Assembly (NCBI GenBank): GCA_031289055.1
Contig: JAITQE010000002.1
Coordinates: 1-64,000, forward strand
DNA length: 64,000 nt
Source: Candidatus Endomicrobiellum porotermitis
GTDB taxonomy: Bacteria > Elusimicrobiota > Endomicrobiia > Endomicrobiales > Endomicrobiaceae
Reading direction: 5' to 3'
The translations under genes and the position numbers were made by a program. Each line of letters opens with the position of its first letter. Positions within the stretch are counted from its first letter, which is position 1. The notes under the pieces are model-generated. The model was not told the origin of the DNA. It saw nothing but the letters and a program-made list of their open reading frames with translations, and made no database searches. This document shows, in pieces, positions 55,048-64,000 of the stretch.

Positions 55048-55850
55048 TGAAAATACTTTTTCTTTTTTCTTTCTCATTGTTCGTATTTTGCTTTATGTGT
55101 TTTCTTATAAACAAATTGAAATTTAAAATAAATAGGAAAAGGTCTTTTGATTTAAAGAAACTTTCGCAAAATAAGAAAAGACTTTTTGTTTCTTTTATTA
55201 TTTTTTTCATTTCTGCAATATTTTTCCATAATATTGTCTTTGCGTTGATTTTGAGCGTTTTATATTGTTATTTTGATTGGTACGCTCAAGATAAAAAAAT
55301 GCGAAAAAAAGCTGCTTTGATAGACAAACAGGTTATGGAAGCTTTAAACGTTATAAAAAATGCTGTTAGAGCGGGGCAATCTTTACAGAATTCCATTGTT
55401 ACGGCTAAGAACGAACTAAAATATCCTATAAAAAGCGAATTTGAAAAGATATCGGAAAAGTTGGCTTTTGTAGCGAGTTTTGACAAAGTTTTAGAAGAAG
55501 CTTCTAAAACCGCGATAAGTAAAGAATTTAAACTTATGATAGATGTTATCAGAATATCAAAAGACTCAGGGGCAAGTTTAAGCGATATTTTTGACACAAT
55601 ATCCGATTCTACGTTTCAAAGAATTAGCGTCCATTCAAAAATAATAGCTTTAACAGCTCAAGGAAGAATGTCCGGAAATTTAGTAAGCGTTATCCCTTTT
55701 GTAGTTATATTTATGATGTATATAATTGAACCTGAAATGATGGAATGTTTGTTTGTTACTTTGACTGGCAATATTTTACTTCTCATAGTTGTTGTTATGG
55801 TTATTACAGGTTCGTTTGTAATAAGGAAGATGACGGAGATTGATTTCTGA
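55044..55850 (+). CDS. tadB: Tad inner-membrane platform protein TadB
   Basis: 268 aa with two N-terminal and two C-terminal helix groups around a T2SSF (GspF-type) domain: MEALNVIKNAVRAGQSLQNSI and RISKDSGASLSDIFDTISD. With TadC it forms the inner-membrane core driven by the CpaF ATPase. ATGATG overlaps the stop of the fusion gene. Confidence 0.88.
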   Translation: MMKILFLFSFSLFVFCFMCFLINKLKFKINRKRSFDLKKLSQNKKRLFVSFIIFFISAIFFHNIVFALILSVLYCYFDWYAQDKKMRKKAALIDKQVMEALNVIKNAVRAGQSLQNSIVTAKNELKYPIKSEFEKISEKLAFVASFDKVLEEASKTAISKEFKLMIDVIRISKDSGASLSDIFDTISDSTFQRISVHSKIIALTAQGRMSGNLVSVIPFVVIFMMYIIEPEMMECLFVTLTGNILLLIVVVMVITGSFVIRKMTEIDF

Positions 55851-56728
55851 TGATAACGTTATTATGTTTTTTTTGGTTTTTCTCCATATTTTTTGCGGTT
55901 TATTACATAGTTTCAAATGTAAAGAGAGCAGACCTTGCGAGTAAGGTTAAAAATGCCGTAGAAAAAAAGAAATCAAGAAGTTTTGCAATAGCTTACTTCT
56001 TTATTGCGCTTGAAAAATTAGCTTGTTTAGCAGAAAAAATTAAATATAAGAAGTTTGTTTCTTTTATTGAAAAAGACTATGCAATTTTAAAATTGCTCGG
56101 CAAAAAATATGAAAATATAACTCCATATAAATTTTTTGCAATACAAATATTTGCTATGTTTGCAGGAATGCTATTTACCGCGCTTTTTGTAAGTTTGCAT
56201 ATAATAGTTGTTCTTTCTGTTGGATTATTGTGCTTTTACTTGCCTGTTTTAAAGATTAAAGAAGAATTGAAAAAGAGAAAAGAATCTATACTTAAACAAT
56301 TGCCTGAAATGGCGGATTTGTTTTCGGTTATGCTTGCCGCAGGGCTTGATTTTTACGCCGCGGCTGGAAAAGTCGTTATGATAATGTCAGGCTCTTTGAT
56401 CGACGAGCTGAAAAATGCTTTGGCAAAAATCTCTTTAGGTTATGATAAAAAAGCCGCTTTTAAGGAAATGGCTGAAAACGCAGGCGTTGAGCAAGTATAT
56501 TCTTTTGTAAGCGCTATAAATATGGCTTTAGAATCAGGCACAGAAATGTCTGACGCTTTAAAAAGGATATCTTGCGCGTCGCGAAACGAAAGATTTGCTT
56601 ATGCGCAAAAGAAAGCTCACGAAGCTCCTGTAAAGATGCTTATTCCATTAGCGTTGTTAATCTTCCCAACAATTTTTATAGTTATATTTGGACCAATTGC
56701 TATAAGCTTTATTAAAAATGGATTCTAG
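55850..56728 (+). CDS. tadC: Tad inner-membrane platform protein TadC
   Basis: 292 aa T2SSF-domain protein: QLPEMADLFSVMLAAGLDFY, ALAKISLGYDKKAAFKEMAE and FVSAINMALESGTEMSDALK, flanked by helices at about 95-130 and 265-290. It overlaps tadB by 1 bp. The Tad cluster ends here; tadD, a prepilin peptidase and a secretin are not found downstream. Confidence 0.88.
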   Translation: MITLLCFFWFFSIFFAVYYIVSNVKRADLASKVKNAVEKKKSRSFAIAYFFIALEKLACLAEKIKYKKFVSFIEKDYAILKLLGKKYENITPYKFFAIQIFAMFAGMLFTALFVSLHIIVVLSVGLLCFYLPVLKIKEELKKRKESILKQLPEMADLFSVMLAAGLDFYAAAGKVVMIMSGSLIDELKNALAKISLGYDKKAAFKEMAENAGVEQVYSFVSAINMALESGTEMSDALKRISCASRNERFAYAQKKAHEAPVKMLIPLALLIFPTIFIVIFGPIAISFIKNGF

Positions 56729-56810
56729 CCTAGCTTCCTTTTTTTAAACGATTACAATTTTGATAGATGAGCTTTGGCAGAATGTCGGATATTGTTGAAA
56801 GTGCAAAAAA

Positions 56811-57827
56811 TTAATTCTCTGTTATTTTAATTACAGTTCCGACAATCTTACTGTCTTTGTTTATAGAAACTGCGGAAATTTTATAACTTCCCGATGATCC
56901 TGTGACTTTGGTTCCGGGCGTTTCGTTTGCTTTTATCACAATCTTAACTATATTTGGATCTTTTACAGCTTCAAGTATATGCCGTTTGTTTTTCGCAAGA
57001 TTGTTTTTAATTACTTTTCCTGTAGAATCGTGGGAATACACAACCTCAGTTGACGAGTTTAATATTATAAAAGCTAAACTATCATCAATTGACGTCGCGT
57101 GCGAATATTCAATAATTTTAATCAGGCTTTCGTTGTCTTCTTCAAGTTTTTCTATTTTCTTTGAGATTTTATCTCTTTCTGTCGTAAAAATATCCGTTAT
57201 TTCATTGTATTTTTCGTCTTTTGCATTTTCCGACTTGTTTTCCAGGCTATTTTTTATTCTGTTAAAAGGGGAAAGTATAAGAAGTTTTGAAAGAAAGCAA
57301 AGAATGATAATAATAAGCATCGTTACGGCTGAAGCTATAGAGTAATACTTTATTTGCCAATATTTGGCAATTTCTTCGCTTTTTTGAACAGAAACTATAC
57401 ACAGCAAAGTATAATTGTTTGATATTGGCTCTGACAAAAGGAAAAAATTGTCTTCAGGCATTTTCTGAATAATTTCTTTTTTCTGCGTTACGGCTTCGTT
57501 GTAAATTTGGGCATGTTTTTCAGTATTCCATTCATTTGTGTTATTGTGTATAATCACTCTGCTATTTTTATCTAGTATAAAACAAGATGTTACGTTGGAA
57601 GCATTCGCTAAGCGCTCAATATTTGAAAGAAGACTTATATCGTCGGAGTTTTGAATTGCCTTGTTTAAATGCGGAATTGTCGTCGTAAGCGCGGTTTGAG
57701 CTTTTTCCAATATAAGGTTTTGCAAATCTTTTGCTTTGTCTTTTGAAAGCAAATTTACTATCGGATAGAAAATTCCGCATATGAATAGAAGAGTAAAGAA
57801 AGCCAAGAATATTATATTCTTCTTCAT
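56811..57827 (-). CDS. Membrane sensor-like protein without output domain
   Basis: 338 aa. Helix 1 (IIFLAFFTLLFICGIFYPIV), an extracytoplasmic region of about 130 residues resembling single-Cache/PAS sensor domains (SCFILDKNSRVIIHN), helix 2 (SIASAVTMLIIIILCFLSKLL), a HAMP-like linker and coiled coil (KISKKIEKLEEDNESLI), then a C-terminal PAS-like part (AFIILNSSTEVVYSHDSTGK). The layout is that of a sensor kinase or chemoreceptor cut off before any kinase, GGDEF or MA domain. It stands convergent to tadC and divergent from the DUF192 gene. Intact frame; role unknown. Confidence 0.55.
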   Translation of the reverse strand: MKKNIIFLAFFTLLFICGIFYPIVNLLSKDKAKDLQNLILEKAQTALTTTIPHLNKAIQNSDDISLLSNIERLANASNVTSCFILDKNSRVIIHNNTNEWNTEKHAQIYNEAVTQKKEIIQKMPEDNFFLLSEPISNNYTLLCIVSVQKSEEIAKYWQIKYYSIASAVTMLIIIILCFLSKLLILSPFNRIKNSLENKSENAKDEKYNEITDIFTTERDKISKKIEKLEEDNESLIKIIEYSHATSIDDSLAFIILNSSTEVVYSHDSTGKVIKNNLAKNKRHILEAVKDPNIVKIVIKANETPGTKVTGSSGSYKISAVSINKDSKIVGTVIKITEN

Positions 57828-57958
57828 GAATAAAATTATACAATATTTTTTTTGTTAGAAAGATCTCGCCTTTTGAGTAAGCGCGGTCCGCGTTCAAAAA
57901 CTATTGCTTAACATTTTTGCGGCGTTGTCTAAACGCGCGATTTATGACGGAGCGACTG

Positions 57959-58276
57959 ATGGAAAGAGTAAAGTTGAATATAAGGGTAGTTAATGCAGAA
58001 AGTTTTTGTCAAAGATTTGTCGGATTTATGTTTAAGAAAGACGCTGAGTATGCATTGCTATTCAAAAATTGTAAATCAATACATACTTTTTTTATGCGTT
58101 TTGACTTAGATATTATTTATTTGGATAAATGCAACAAAGTTGTAAAGGTTATAAAACAATTAAAACCTTTCAAGATAGCCCTGCCTATAAAGAATGCAGT
58201 TTCAATTCTTGAAATACCTTCAAACATCACAGAGAACATAGATTCTGTAATTGTAAAGAAATTGATTGATTTTTAA
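57959..58276 (+). CDS. DUF192 family protein
   Basis: 105 aa from ATG 57959, with GGAG 6 nt upstream; the track's start is 14 codons further out. The segments FCQRFVGFMFKKDAEYALLFKNC, HTFFMRFDLDIIYLD and VSILEIP are the DUF192 pattern (GLM.R..L..G.GMLF......HTFFMRFPIDVIFLD). Members are small, often exported proteins of unknown role and are frequently next to Tad genes; here there is no signal peptide. Confidence 0.8.
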   Translation: MERVKLNIRVVNAESFCQRFVGFMFKKDAEYALLFKNCKSIHTFFMRFDLDIIYLDKCNKVVKVIKQLKPFKIALPIKNAVSILEIPSNITENIDSVIVKKLIDF

Positions 58277-58300
58277 ATAAAAAATTGAAAATCTTTCTTT

Positions 58301-58329
58301 TTGACTGTGTTATTAAAAAATGATATAAT
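58301..58329 (+). promoter_or_regulatory. Promoter of lysS
   Basis: TTGACT, 17-nt spacer, TATAAT; about 60 nt of leader precede the start codon. Confidence 0.75.
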
Positions 58330-58389
58330 TTTTGAGGCAAAAAACCTTGAAATTTAAAACAAATATACAATCAGAGGAAAGTGCGGCAA

Positions 58390-59862
58390 ATGGAAAAAAA
58401 AGAACGATATCAGAATGCAACGCCTATTGAACAAATAATTCAACAGAGAAAACAAAAAGCAAAAGACTTTACAGCGGCTGGAATAAATCCTTATCCCGCA
58501 AAGTATTTTTTGGATAAAAATAACGCTGAGATACAAAAAGCGTTTGCATCTCTTGAAAAAGAACAAATCTCAGACGTAAAGGTTAAAGCCGCAGGAAGAG
58601 TAATGACTTACAGAAACATGGGTAAAGCGGCTTTTCTTGACATAAGAGACGGATATTCTAAAATTCAGATATACGTAAGAGCAGATAAAGTTGGGGCGGA
58701 AGAATATAAATTTTTCAAAAATATGGTTGACACATCTGATTTTATTGCCGTTGAAGGCATTCCTTTTAGAACAAAAACAAATGAACTCAGCATAATGGTA
58801 GAGACATGGATGATGCTCGCTAAGGCGTTTAGACCTCTTCCAGCGAAGTGGCACGGTCTTAAAGATACGGAGACAAGATACAGGCAAAGATATTTGGATT
58901 TAATAGCCAACGGCGAAGTTAAAGACGTTTTTGTGAAGAGAAGCGTGATTATTTCTGCTATAAGGCATAAACTTGAAGAATTAGGTTTTATAGAAGTGGA
59001 GACTCCAATTTTGCAGTCTTTGGCAGGCGGAGCTAACGCAAGACCTTTTATAACCCGACACAATGCTTTGAATATAGATTTGTTTTTGAGGATTGCGCCG
59101 GAACTCTTCTTGAAGCGTTTAGTTGTCGGCGGTATGGACAGAGTTTTTGAAATAGGCAGAAACTTTAGAAACGAAGGCGTTGATAAAGAGCACAATCCTG
59201 AATTTACGATGATGGAGCTTTATCAGGCGTATGCCGATTACAATGATATGATGGACTTGACCGAGACGTTAATTAAATCCGCCGCTAAAAAAGTAAACCC
59301 TGAACTAAAGCTAGAATTTAAAAGAGCAAAGATGTTTGATTTGATAAAAGAATATACCGGACTTGATTTGCTTCCATATGTTGAAAGCGGAAAAATGTTT
59401 AATCAGGTTAAACATTTGAATCTTGATTTGCCTAAGGACGCTACAGACAAAAAGATTTTAGATCAAGTTTTTGACGAAAGAGTTATACCTAATTTAAAGA
59501 ATCCTATTTTTGTTATGGACTATCCTGCTGCGTATTCGCCGCTTTCAAAGGTCAAATTTGATCAACCAGAAATAGCCGAACGTTTTGAGCTTTACATAAA
59601 TGGAATGGAGATAGGAAACGCATATTCTGAGCTTAACGATCCTGAATTGCAGAAAATTAGATTTGCCCAACAGATGGAAGCCAAGAAGAAAGGCGACGAT
59701 GAAGTTATGCCTTATGACGAAGATTTTATTTTTGCGCTTGAACAGGGGCTGCCTCCAACAGGCGGTTTAGGCATAGGCGTAGACAGGCTTGTTATGGTGT
59801 TGACAGGCGTGGAATCCATAAGGGAAGCGATAACTTTTCCGGCTATGAGACCCTCTGAGTAA
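58390..59862 (+). CDS. lysS: Lysyl-tRNA synthetase, class II
   Basis: 490 aa. An N-terminal OB-fold anticodon domain (about 60-165: [20 protein letters not shown]) precedes the class II core: motif 1 [20 protein letters not shown], motif 2 [20 protein letters not shown], motif 3 [23 protein letters not shown] about 10 nt before ATG 58390 fits this start better than the GTG at 58381. First gene of a lysS-lolC/E-lolD run. Confidence 0.96.
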   Translation: MEKKERYQNATPIEQIIQQRKQKAKDFTAAGINPYPAKYFLDKNNAEIQKAFASLEKEQISDVKVKAAGRVMTYRNMGKAAFLDIRDGYSKIQIYVRADKVGAEEYKFFKNMVDTSDFIAVEGIPFRTKTNELSIMVETWMMLAKAFRPLPAKWHGLKDTETRYRQRYLDLIANGEVKDVFVKRSVIISAIRHKLEELGFIEVETPILQSLAGGANARPFITRHNALNIDLFLRIAPELFLKRLVVGGMDRVFEIGRNFRNEGVDKEHNPEFTMMELYQAYADYNDMMDLTETLIKSAAKKVNPELKLEFKRAKMFDLIKEYTGLDLLPYVESGKMFNQVKHLNLDLPKDATDKKILDQVFDERVIPNLKNPIFVMDYPAAYSPLSKVKFDQPEIAERFELYINGMEIGNAYSELNDPELQKIRFAQQMEAKKKGDDEVMPYDEDFIFALEQGLPPTGGLGIGVDRLVMVLTGVESIREAITFPAMRPSE

Positions 59863-59876
59863 ATTGCGTGAATGCA

Positions 59877-61097
59877 ATGTCTGTTGAGTTTTTTATAGCT
59901 GTAAGATACCTAATGGCGAGGAGAAAAGCTTTTTTCTCTTTGCTCACCACTCTTATTGTCGTAGGCGGCACAACTTTGGGCGTTGCCGCTCTTGTTATAA
60001 CCCTTGCGGTTATGAGCGGTTTTCAAAGCGATATAAGAAATAAAATCTTAGGAATACAGCCGCACATTCTTGTAACAAGAGCCGACGGAGAATTTTTTAG
60101 CGATTACGTTTCTGTGGAAGATAAAATAAAAAGTAATAAAAATGTCGCAAGCGTTTCTCCATTTATATACAAGCAAGGCGTTGTAAAAGGCGTTGACTCC
60201 GCCTCTACATCGGGCATAATAATAAAAGCCATAGATTATGCCAAAGAAAATAAAATTTTAAATATTTCAAAACAGATTGTTGTTTCAGACGTTAAGTTTA
60301 ACGGCGAAATTATTGGCGGGAGATCGATAATATTGGGTTGCGAGTTGGCTAAAAGCGTCTCTGCAGATGCCGGCGACGAAGTTGTTTTGATGTTTCCGAC
60401 TAGCTTTGGAAGTATTCCCAAAATGTATAAATTTAATGTTTCAGCAATAATACAGTCGGGAATGTATGATTTTGATTCCTCTTTGGGTTTTATAGATTTA
60501 AAAGAAGGGCAAAGTTTATTTTTAATGCCTGATTCTATTACGGGTCTTGATATACATACGACTAATTTTGAAAAAGCGTCCGCGACTGCCGCCGAGCTTC
60601 AAAAAGACTTATCTTACCCTTACAAAGCAAAAGCATGGCTTGATATGAATAGAAATCTTTTTTCGGCTTTGAAGCTTGAAAAAATAATGATGTTTCTTAT
60701 TTTAGGGCTTATAATAATTGTTGCCGCGTTTAACATTATTTCAAATCTTTTACTTTTAAGCGTTCAGAAGTCAAAGGAAATAGGAATAATGTCCGCCATG
60801 GGGTTTTCAAATTATTCTGTTTCAAAGATATTTTTTTACGAAGGGCTTATTGTTGGCTCGGTAGGAACAGTATTTGGGATAATTTTTGGACTTTCAGTAA
60901 GTTTGGGATTAAAATATCTTGATATATTTAAACTTCCTAAAGGCGTTTATTACGTTGATAAACTTCCTGTTTTTATAGCTCCTTTAGACATATTGTTTGT
61001 GGCTGTAAGCGCTTTTTTTATTTCTGCGTTGGCTGGATTGTACCCGGCGTATCAGGTTTCAAAATTGAATCCGCTTGAAGCCATAAGATACGGTTAA
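59877..61097 (+). CDS. lolE: Lipoprotein-releasing ABC permease LolC/LolE
   Basis: 406 aa inner-membrane permease that, with LolD, releases lipoproteins for transfer to the outer membrane. N-terminal FFIAVRYLMARRKAFFSLLT with helix 1, a MacB-like periplasmic domain (about 50-265), then three C-terminal helices including QKSKEIGIMSAMGFSNYSVS and the end SKLNPLEAIRYG. Only one permease gene is present, so the complex may be a homodimer (LolF-type). ATG 59877 is chosen over GTG 59868. Confidence 0.9.
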   Translation: MSVEFFIAVRYLMARRKAFFSLLTTLIVVGGTTLGVAALVITLAVMSGFQSDIRNKILGIQPHILVTRADGEFFSDYVSVEDKIKSNKNVASVSPFIYKQGVVKGVDSASTSGIIIKAIDYAKENKILNISKQIVVSDVKFNGEIIGGRSIILGCELAKSVSADAGDEVVLMFPTSFGSIPKMYKFNVSAIIQSGMYDFDSSLGFIDLKEGQSLFLMPDSITGLDIHTTNFEKASATAAELQKDLSYPYKAKAWLDMNRNLFSALKLEKIMMFLILGLIIIVAAFNIISNLLLLSVQKSKEIGIMSAMGFSNYSVSKIFFYEGLIVGSVGTVFGIIFGLSVSLGLKYLDIFKLPKGVYYVDKLPVFIAPLDILFVAVSAFFISALAGLYPAYQVSKLNPLEAIRYG

Positions 61098-61119
61098 AGA
61101 CGTTTAATCGGAATGAACT

Positions 61120-61785
61120 ATGAACATAAAAGCCGAAGGCTTGAATAAGAATTACTATAAAAAAGACTCTTCCGGCGTGAATGTGTTAAAAAACATAAAT
61201 TTGGACATAACGGCTGGCCAAAAAGTAGCTTTAACTGGTCCCTCTGGCGCTGGTAAAAGCACGCTTATACATATTTTGGGATTGATGGACAGACCGTCGT
61301 CAGGTAAAGTGTACATAGACGGAATTGATTGTTTTGCCAAAAACGACAAATATTTGCGCAATACAAGAAAAGAGAGCGTAGGATTTGTTTTTCAATTCCA
61401 CTATCTTATGCCTGATTTTACAGTTTTTGAGAATATTCTTATTCCAGTTTGGAAAGATAAAGATTTAAAATTGGAACAAGCCCGAGAGCTTTTAAAAAAA
61501 GCCGGACTTTTTCACAGGAAAGATCATTATCCTTCAGAGCTTTCCGGCGGAGAACAGCAAAGAGCGGCTGTTGTAAGAGCTTTAATAAATAAACCCGGCG
61601 TAATTTTTGCGGACGAGCCTACCGGTAATTTGGACAGGCGCACAGGACTTGAAATAGAAAGCTTGTTGTTTGCCTTTGCGGCTGATATAGGCGCTACTCT
61701 GGTTCTTGTAACCCACGATGAAAGTCTTGCCGAAAAAACGGATAAAATAATTAGGATTGCTGATGGCCGCGTATTGCAAGCATAA
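61120..61785 (+). CDS. lolD: Lipoprotein-releasing ATPase LolD
   Basis: 221 aa ABC ATPase of the MacB/LolD group: Walker A GPSGAGKST, Q-loop FVFQFHYLMPDFTV, signature ELSGGEQQRAAVVRALINKP, Walker B VIFADEPTGNLD and LVTHDESLA. It follows the permease gene by 22 nt and energises it. Confidence 0.95.
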   Translation: MNIKAEGLNKNYYKKDSSGVNVLKNINLDITAGQKVALTGPSGAGKSTLIHILGLMDRPSSGKVYIDGIDCFAKNDKYLRNTRKESVGFVFQFHYLMPDFTVFENILIPVWKDKDLKLEQARELLKKAGLFHRKDHYPSELSGGEQQRAAVVRALINKPGVIFADEPTGNLDRRTGLEIESLLFAFAADIGATLVLVTHDESLAEKTDKIIRIADGRVLQA

Positions 61786-61816
61786 TTCGTATTTTGCATA
61801 TAAGGAGAACGGACAG

Positions 61817-62692
61817 ATGAAAATTTTTCTTGACGGAAAATTCGTTGAAAAAGAAGATGCGAAAGTTTCCGTCTTTGACCATGGCTTTCTTTACGGCGAT
61901 GGTATTTTTGAAGGCATAAGAGCTTATAACGGCAGAATTTTTAGATTGAAAGAGCATTTGGAAAGACTTTGGGCTTCGGCTAAAGCCGTCAATTTAGAAA
62001 TTCCGATGCATAAAAAAGAAATGGAAAAGGCTTTAATAAAAACCATTTTAACAAATAAACTTAACGACGCATATATAAGGCTTATCGTTACAAGGGGTTG
62101 TGGCGATTTAGGTCTTGATCCAAGGAATTGCACAAACCCGCCTTCTGTGATAATAATAGCGGATCAGATTAAAGTGTACCCCGAAGAATTCTATGAAAAA
62201 GGTATGGAAGTTGTAACGGTTTCTACCAGAAGAATAAGGCAAGATTCTTTAAGCCCAAATGTCAAATCGCTTAACTATTTGAATAATATTCTTGCGAAAA
62301 TGCAGGCTATAAACAGCGGCGTCGCCGAGGCTATTATGTTAAATGCCGAAGGATATGTCGCGGAATGTACTGGCGACAATATATTTATAGTAAAAAATGG
62401 CGTTTTGTATACTCCTGCCGGTTCTGAAGGCGCGTTGATAGGCATAACTAGACACGCAGTCATAGAGCTTGCAAAAAACAAATCAAAATTTCCTGTGAAA
62501 GAAGGACGCTTAAGCTTGTACGAGGTTTACACTGCCGATGAATGTTTTTTAACGGGAACTGCTGCCGAAATAATTCCGGTTGTTGCCGTTGATTCAAGAG
62601 TTGTCGCCGACGGAACGCCCGGCAAAATAACAGCTAAGCTTATAAAAGAGTTTAAAGCGTTAGTTCGTTCGTCAGGTACGCCAATTAAATAG
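61817..62692 (+). CDS. ilvE: Branched-chain amino acid aminotransferase
   Basis: 291 aa fold-type IV PLP enzyme. MKIFLDGKFVEKEDAKVSVF fixes ATG 61817, with GGAG upstream; the longer track ORF overlaps lolD out of frame. FDHGFLYGDGIFEGIRAYNG, SLNYLNNILAKMQA (PLP Lys at VKSLNYL), ECTGDNIFIV and LTGTAAEIIPVV are typical IlvE segments. A D-amino-acid aminotransferase is the main alternative, but the closing motifs favour IlvE. Confidence 0.9.
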   Translation: MKIFLDGKFVEKEDAKVSVFDHGFLYGDGIFEGIRAYNGRIFRLKEHLERLWASAKAVNLEIPMHKKEMEKALIKTILTNKLNDAYIRLIVTRGCGDLGLDPRNCTNPPSVIIIADQIKVYPEEFYEKGMEVVTVSTRRIRQDSLSPNVKSLNYLNNILAKMQAINSGVAEAIMLNAEGYVAECTGDNIFIVKNGVLYTPAGSEGALIGITRHAVIELAKNKSKFPVKEGRLSLYEVYTADECFLTGTAAEIIPVVAVDSRVVADGTPGKITAKLIKEFKALVRSSGTPIK

Positions 62693-62704
62693 TTTTATTT
62701 ATAG

Positions 62705-62749
62705 TCGGCAGAGATTTGTTTAATTAATATTAAATTATTTCTCTGTCGA
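62705..62749 (+). repeat. Long-loop inverted repeat before the TamB-like gene
   Basis: TCGGCAGAGA pairs with TCTCTGTCGA (one G-T) around a 25-nt AT-only loop that itself contains TTTAATTAATATTAAA. It lies between ilvE and the next start. On the plus strand A-residues follow, so it is not a normal terminator; an operator or mRNA structure is possible. Confidence 0.45.
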
Positions 62750-62776
62750 AAAAACTTTATAAGTTCTAAGGCGTGT

Positions 62777-64000
62777 ATGCGAAAGATTATAATATTTTTT
62801 ATTGTCTTAGTTTTGCCGATTGCCATATGCTGCGCAAGAGGACGTCTTTTAGTTCCTTACTTGCAAAAATATGTAAGCGACAAAACCGGACACGACATAT
62901 CTATCGGTAATTTTTCCTTATCTCCGTTTAGATTAGCTTTTAAAAACATTGATGTGGACGGTTTCATAAAAGTCCGAAAGATTACGTTTAAATTAAATCT
63001 GTTTAAACTTCTTTTTAATATATTCTCGCCTATAGGAACTATAAGGCAAATTGAAGTCTCTAACCTTGAAATTGATCTAAAAGAAAACCAAACTATTTCT
63101 AATCTAAAATCAGTAGAAAAGAAAGCTATTTTAAAACTTCCAGAAATGGATGTTGACGTTTACGTCAATGAAGTTCTAATTAAACGAGAAACAGAATTTT
63201 TCAACATAACCGACGCTCACGTCTATGTTGATACAAATACGATAAAGTTAGATTCAGTTTTACACGCAGCCGGCAGCTCTATTAAACTTGAAGCGTTATT
63301 GAAACAAAAAGAAGGCTATCTTTTTGACGGAACAGTTCTTCTTACGTCTAAAAATAAGATTAATATGCTTATAACTTCCGAAGGGGTTGTTGATTTATTA
63401 TCCTTTAATTCCGATTGGAATATAGCTATTGTAAAGTTAAATTACGGAGGTTTTGATTTTGGCGGAGCGTCGGGGTCTTTATTAAAAAATGAAAAAGGCA
63501 TTGATATTAAAGTCGCTGGTAGTTTCGGAAAATTTGAAGTAAACGGTTTGCTTAGCGATGCAATAAATGCATCGGCATTTATTGATATTTCTCAAACAAG
63601 TAAATCTGTATCTGGCAAACTTAACATGAATTTTAAAAAACGAAAAGCCTTAAAAGAATTAAATCTCAAGGTTTCAAAATTAAACGCTTTTAATTTTAGT
63701 ATAGGAAGTTTTGAATTATTAAGCGGTAAAAATAATAACGGCGCATATAAAATTGTTTGCGACTACGGTTTGAGAAGACGGTTGGAAGCTGTTTATTTAC
63801 AAGGAGGAGATTATGAAGGCGATTTAATTATAAGAGATAAAAAAGTAGGATATGTAAAAGGAAATATCAAGACGGGAACAATTACTGTTGACGCTAAAAA
63901 TATTAATGTAACCGATACGCCCGTAATTCCTATCGTGTTAGAAAACGTTGATGGAAGAGTAAATATTTCTGGCAATATAAATGAAGTTTCAGGCAAGATA
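62777..64000 (+). CDS. TamB/AsmA-like envelope protein, 5' part (cut by window edge)
   Basis: Not in the ORF track because no stop occurs before the window ends; 408 codons are open. The start has a signal anchor (KIIIFFIVLVLPIAICCARG). LLVPYLQKYVSDKTGHDISI then NFSLSPFRLAFKNIDVDG and IRQIEVSNLEIDL give the N-terminal AsmA/TamB pattern (extended beta repeats bridging the periplasm). Repetitive beta strands continue to the edge. TamB-type proteins move lipids or assist outer-membrane assembly. The C-terminal DUF490 domain, if present, is outside the window, so plain AsmA/YhdP-like remains possible. Confidence 0.7.
   Translation, partial: MRKIIIFFIVLVLPIAICCARGRLLVPYLQKYVSDKTGHDISIGNFSLSPFRLAFKNIDVDGFIKVRKITFKLNLFKLLFNIFSPIGTIRQIEVSNLEIDLKENQTISNLKSVEKKAILKLPEMDVDVYVNEVLIKRETEFFNITDAHVYVDTNTIKLDSVLHAAGSSIKLEALLKQKEGYLFDGTVLLTSKNKINMLITSEGVVDLLSFNSDWNIAIVKLNYGGFDFGGASGSLLKNEKGIDIKVAGSFGKFEVNGLLSDAINASAFIDISQTSKSVSGKLNMNFKKRKALKELNLKVSKLNAFNFSIGSFELLSGKNNNGAYKIVCDYGLRRRLEAVYLQGGDYEGDLIIRDKKVGYVKGNIKTGTITVDAKNINVTDTPVIPIVLENVDGRVNISGNINEVSGKI

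Noticed and set aside
58665-59195. 176-aa minus-strand ORF opposite lysS
   Set aside because: Shadow of the intact lysS gene; no start signals or recognisable motifs.
1-64000. CRISPR array, rRNA operon or prophage
   Set aside because: No regularly spaced repeats, no rRNA-like sequence, and no phage structural genes were seen; only an integrase scrap and an IS3 scrap point to past mobile elements.

Overview
The window looks like a chromosomal segment of a Gram-negative, AT-rich bacterium undergoing genome reduction. Gene content fits the Elusimicrobiota, most likely an Endomicrobium-type intracellular symbiont of termite-gut flagellates. This is inference from: low GC; lipopolysaccharide-export and lipoprotein genes (lptF, lptG, lolC/E, lolD, tamB-like) showing an outer membrane; dense intact operons for amino acids and cofactors; and a large number of recently decayed genes between them. 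No rRNA or species marker is present, so the name is not proven.

Layout. 1-6170 is an accessory stretch: a broken type I restriction specificity gene, an intact m4C-type methyltransferase plus PD-(D/E)XK endonuclease, a decayed membrane protein, a truncated ImmA-type gene, and a two-gene cassette (Panacea/DUF4065 protein plus unknown partner) bounded by two identical 37-bp repeats that each carry a promoter. 6170-8950 holds a frameshifted sulfatase-type membrane enzyme and a decayed histidine kinase. 8949-11656 has an HD protein, tRNA-Leu(CAG) and a MATE exporter.

11803-32408 is a nearly continuous plus-strand block of housekeeping genes: ABC ATPase, mprF, tilS, hpt, ftsH, folE, folP, cdaA, a 32-aa remnant of cdaR, glmM, pdxJ, glmS, acpS, nnrD, rsmI, argC, argJ, tsaC, glyA. 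It is interrupted at 26.6-27.5 kb by a patchwork of three unrelated gene fragments. A strong terminator follows glyA, then tRNA-Asp(GTC) with its own promoter.

32.7-38.3 kb is a second accessory stretch next to tRNA-Asp: an integrase remnant, an intact ImmA/IrrE-DUF4411 (PIN) pair, a small membrane protein, and remnants of a MerR regulator, tatC, an IS3-type transposase and a secreted protein. xerD follows.

39.2-45.2 kb on the minus strand is one probable operon, lptF-lptG-larM-larN-larB-larC-larE. It joins LPS transport to a complete set of nickel-pincer nucleotide cofactor synthesis genes. Divergently at 45.3 kb begins a 1767-residue SprA-like outer-membrane protein, then comF and a compact Tad/Flp pilus locus (tadE, a 57-aa Flp pilin missing from the ORF track, cpaB, a cpaE-cpaF fusion, tadB, tadC). 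No secretin or prepilin peptidase is visible. A membrane sensor-like protein, a DUF192 protein, lysS, lolC/E, lolD, ilvE and the start of a TamB/AsmA-like gene cut by the window edge complete the window.

As a whole, biosynthesis and envelope assembly are kept, while sensing, Tat export, carbohydrate enzymes and old mobile or defence genes are decaying. Intact toxin-antitoxin-like and restriction-modification pairs persist among the debris.
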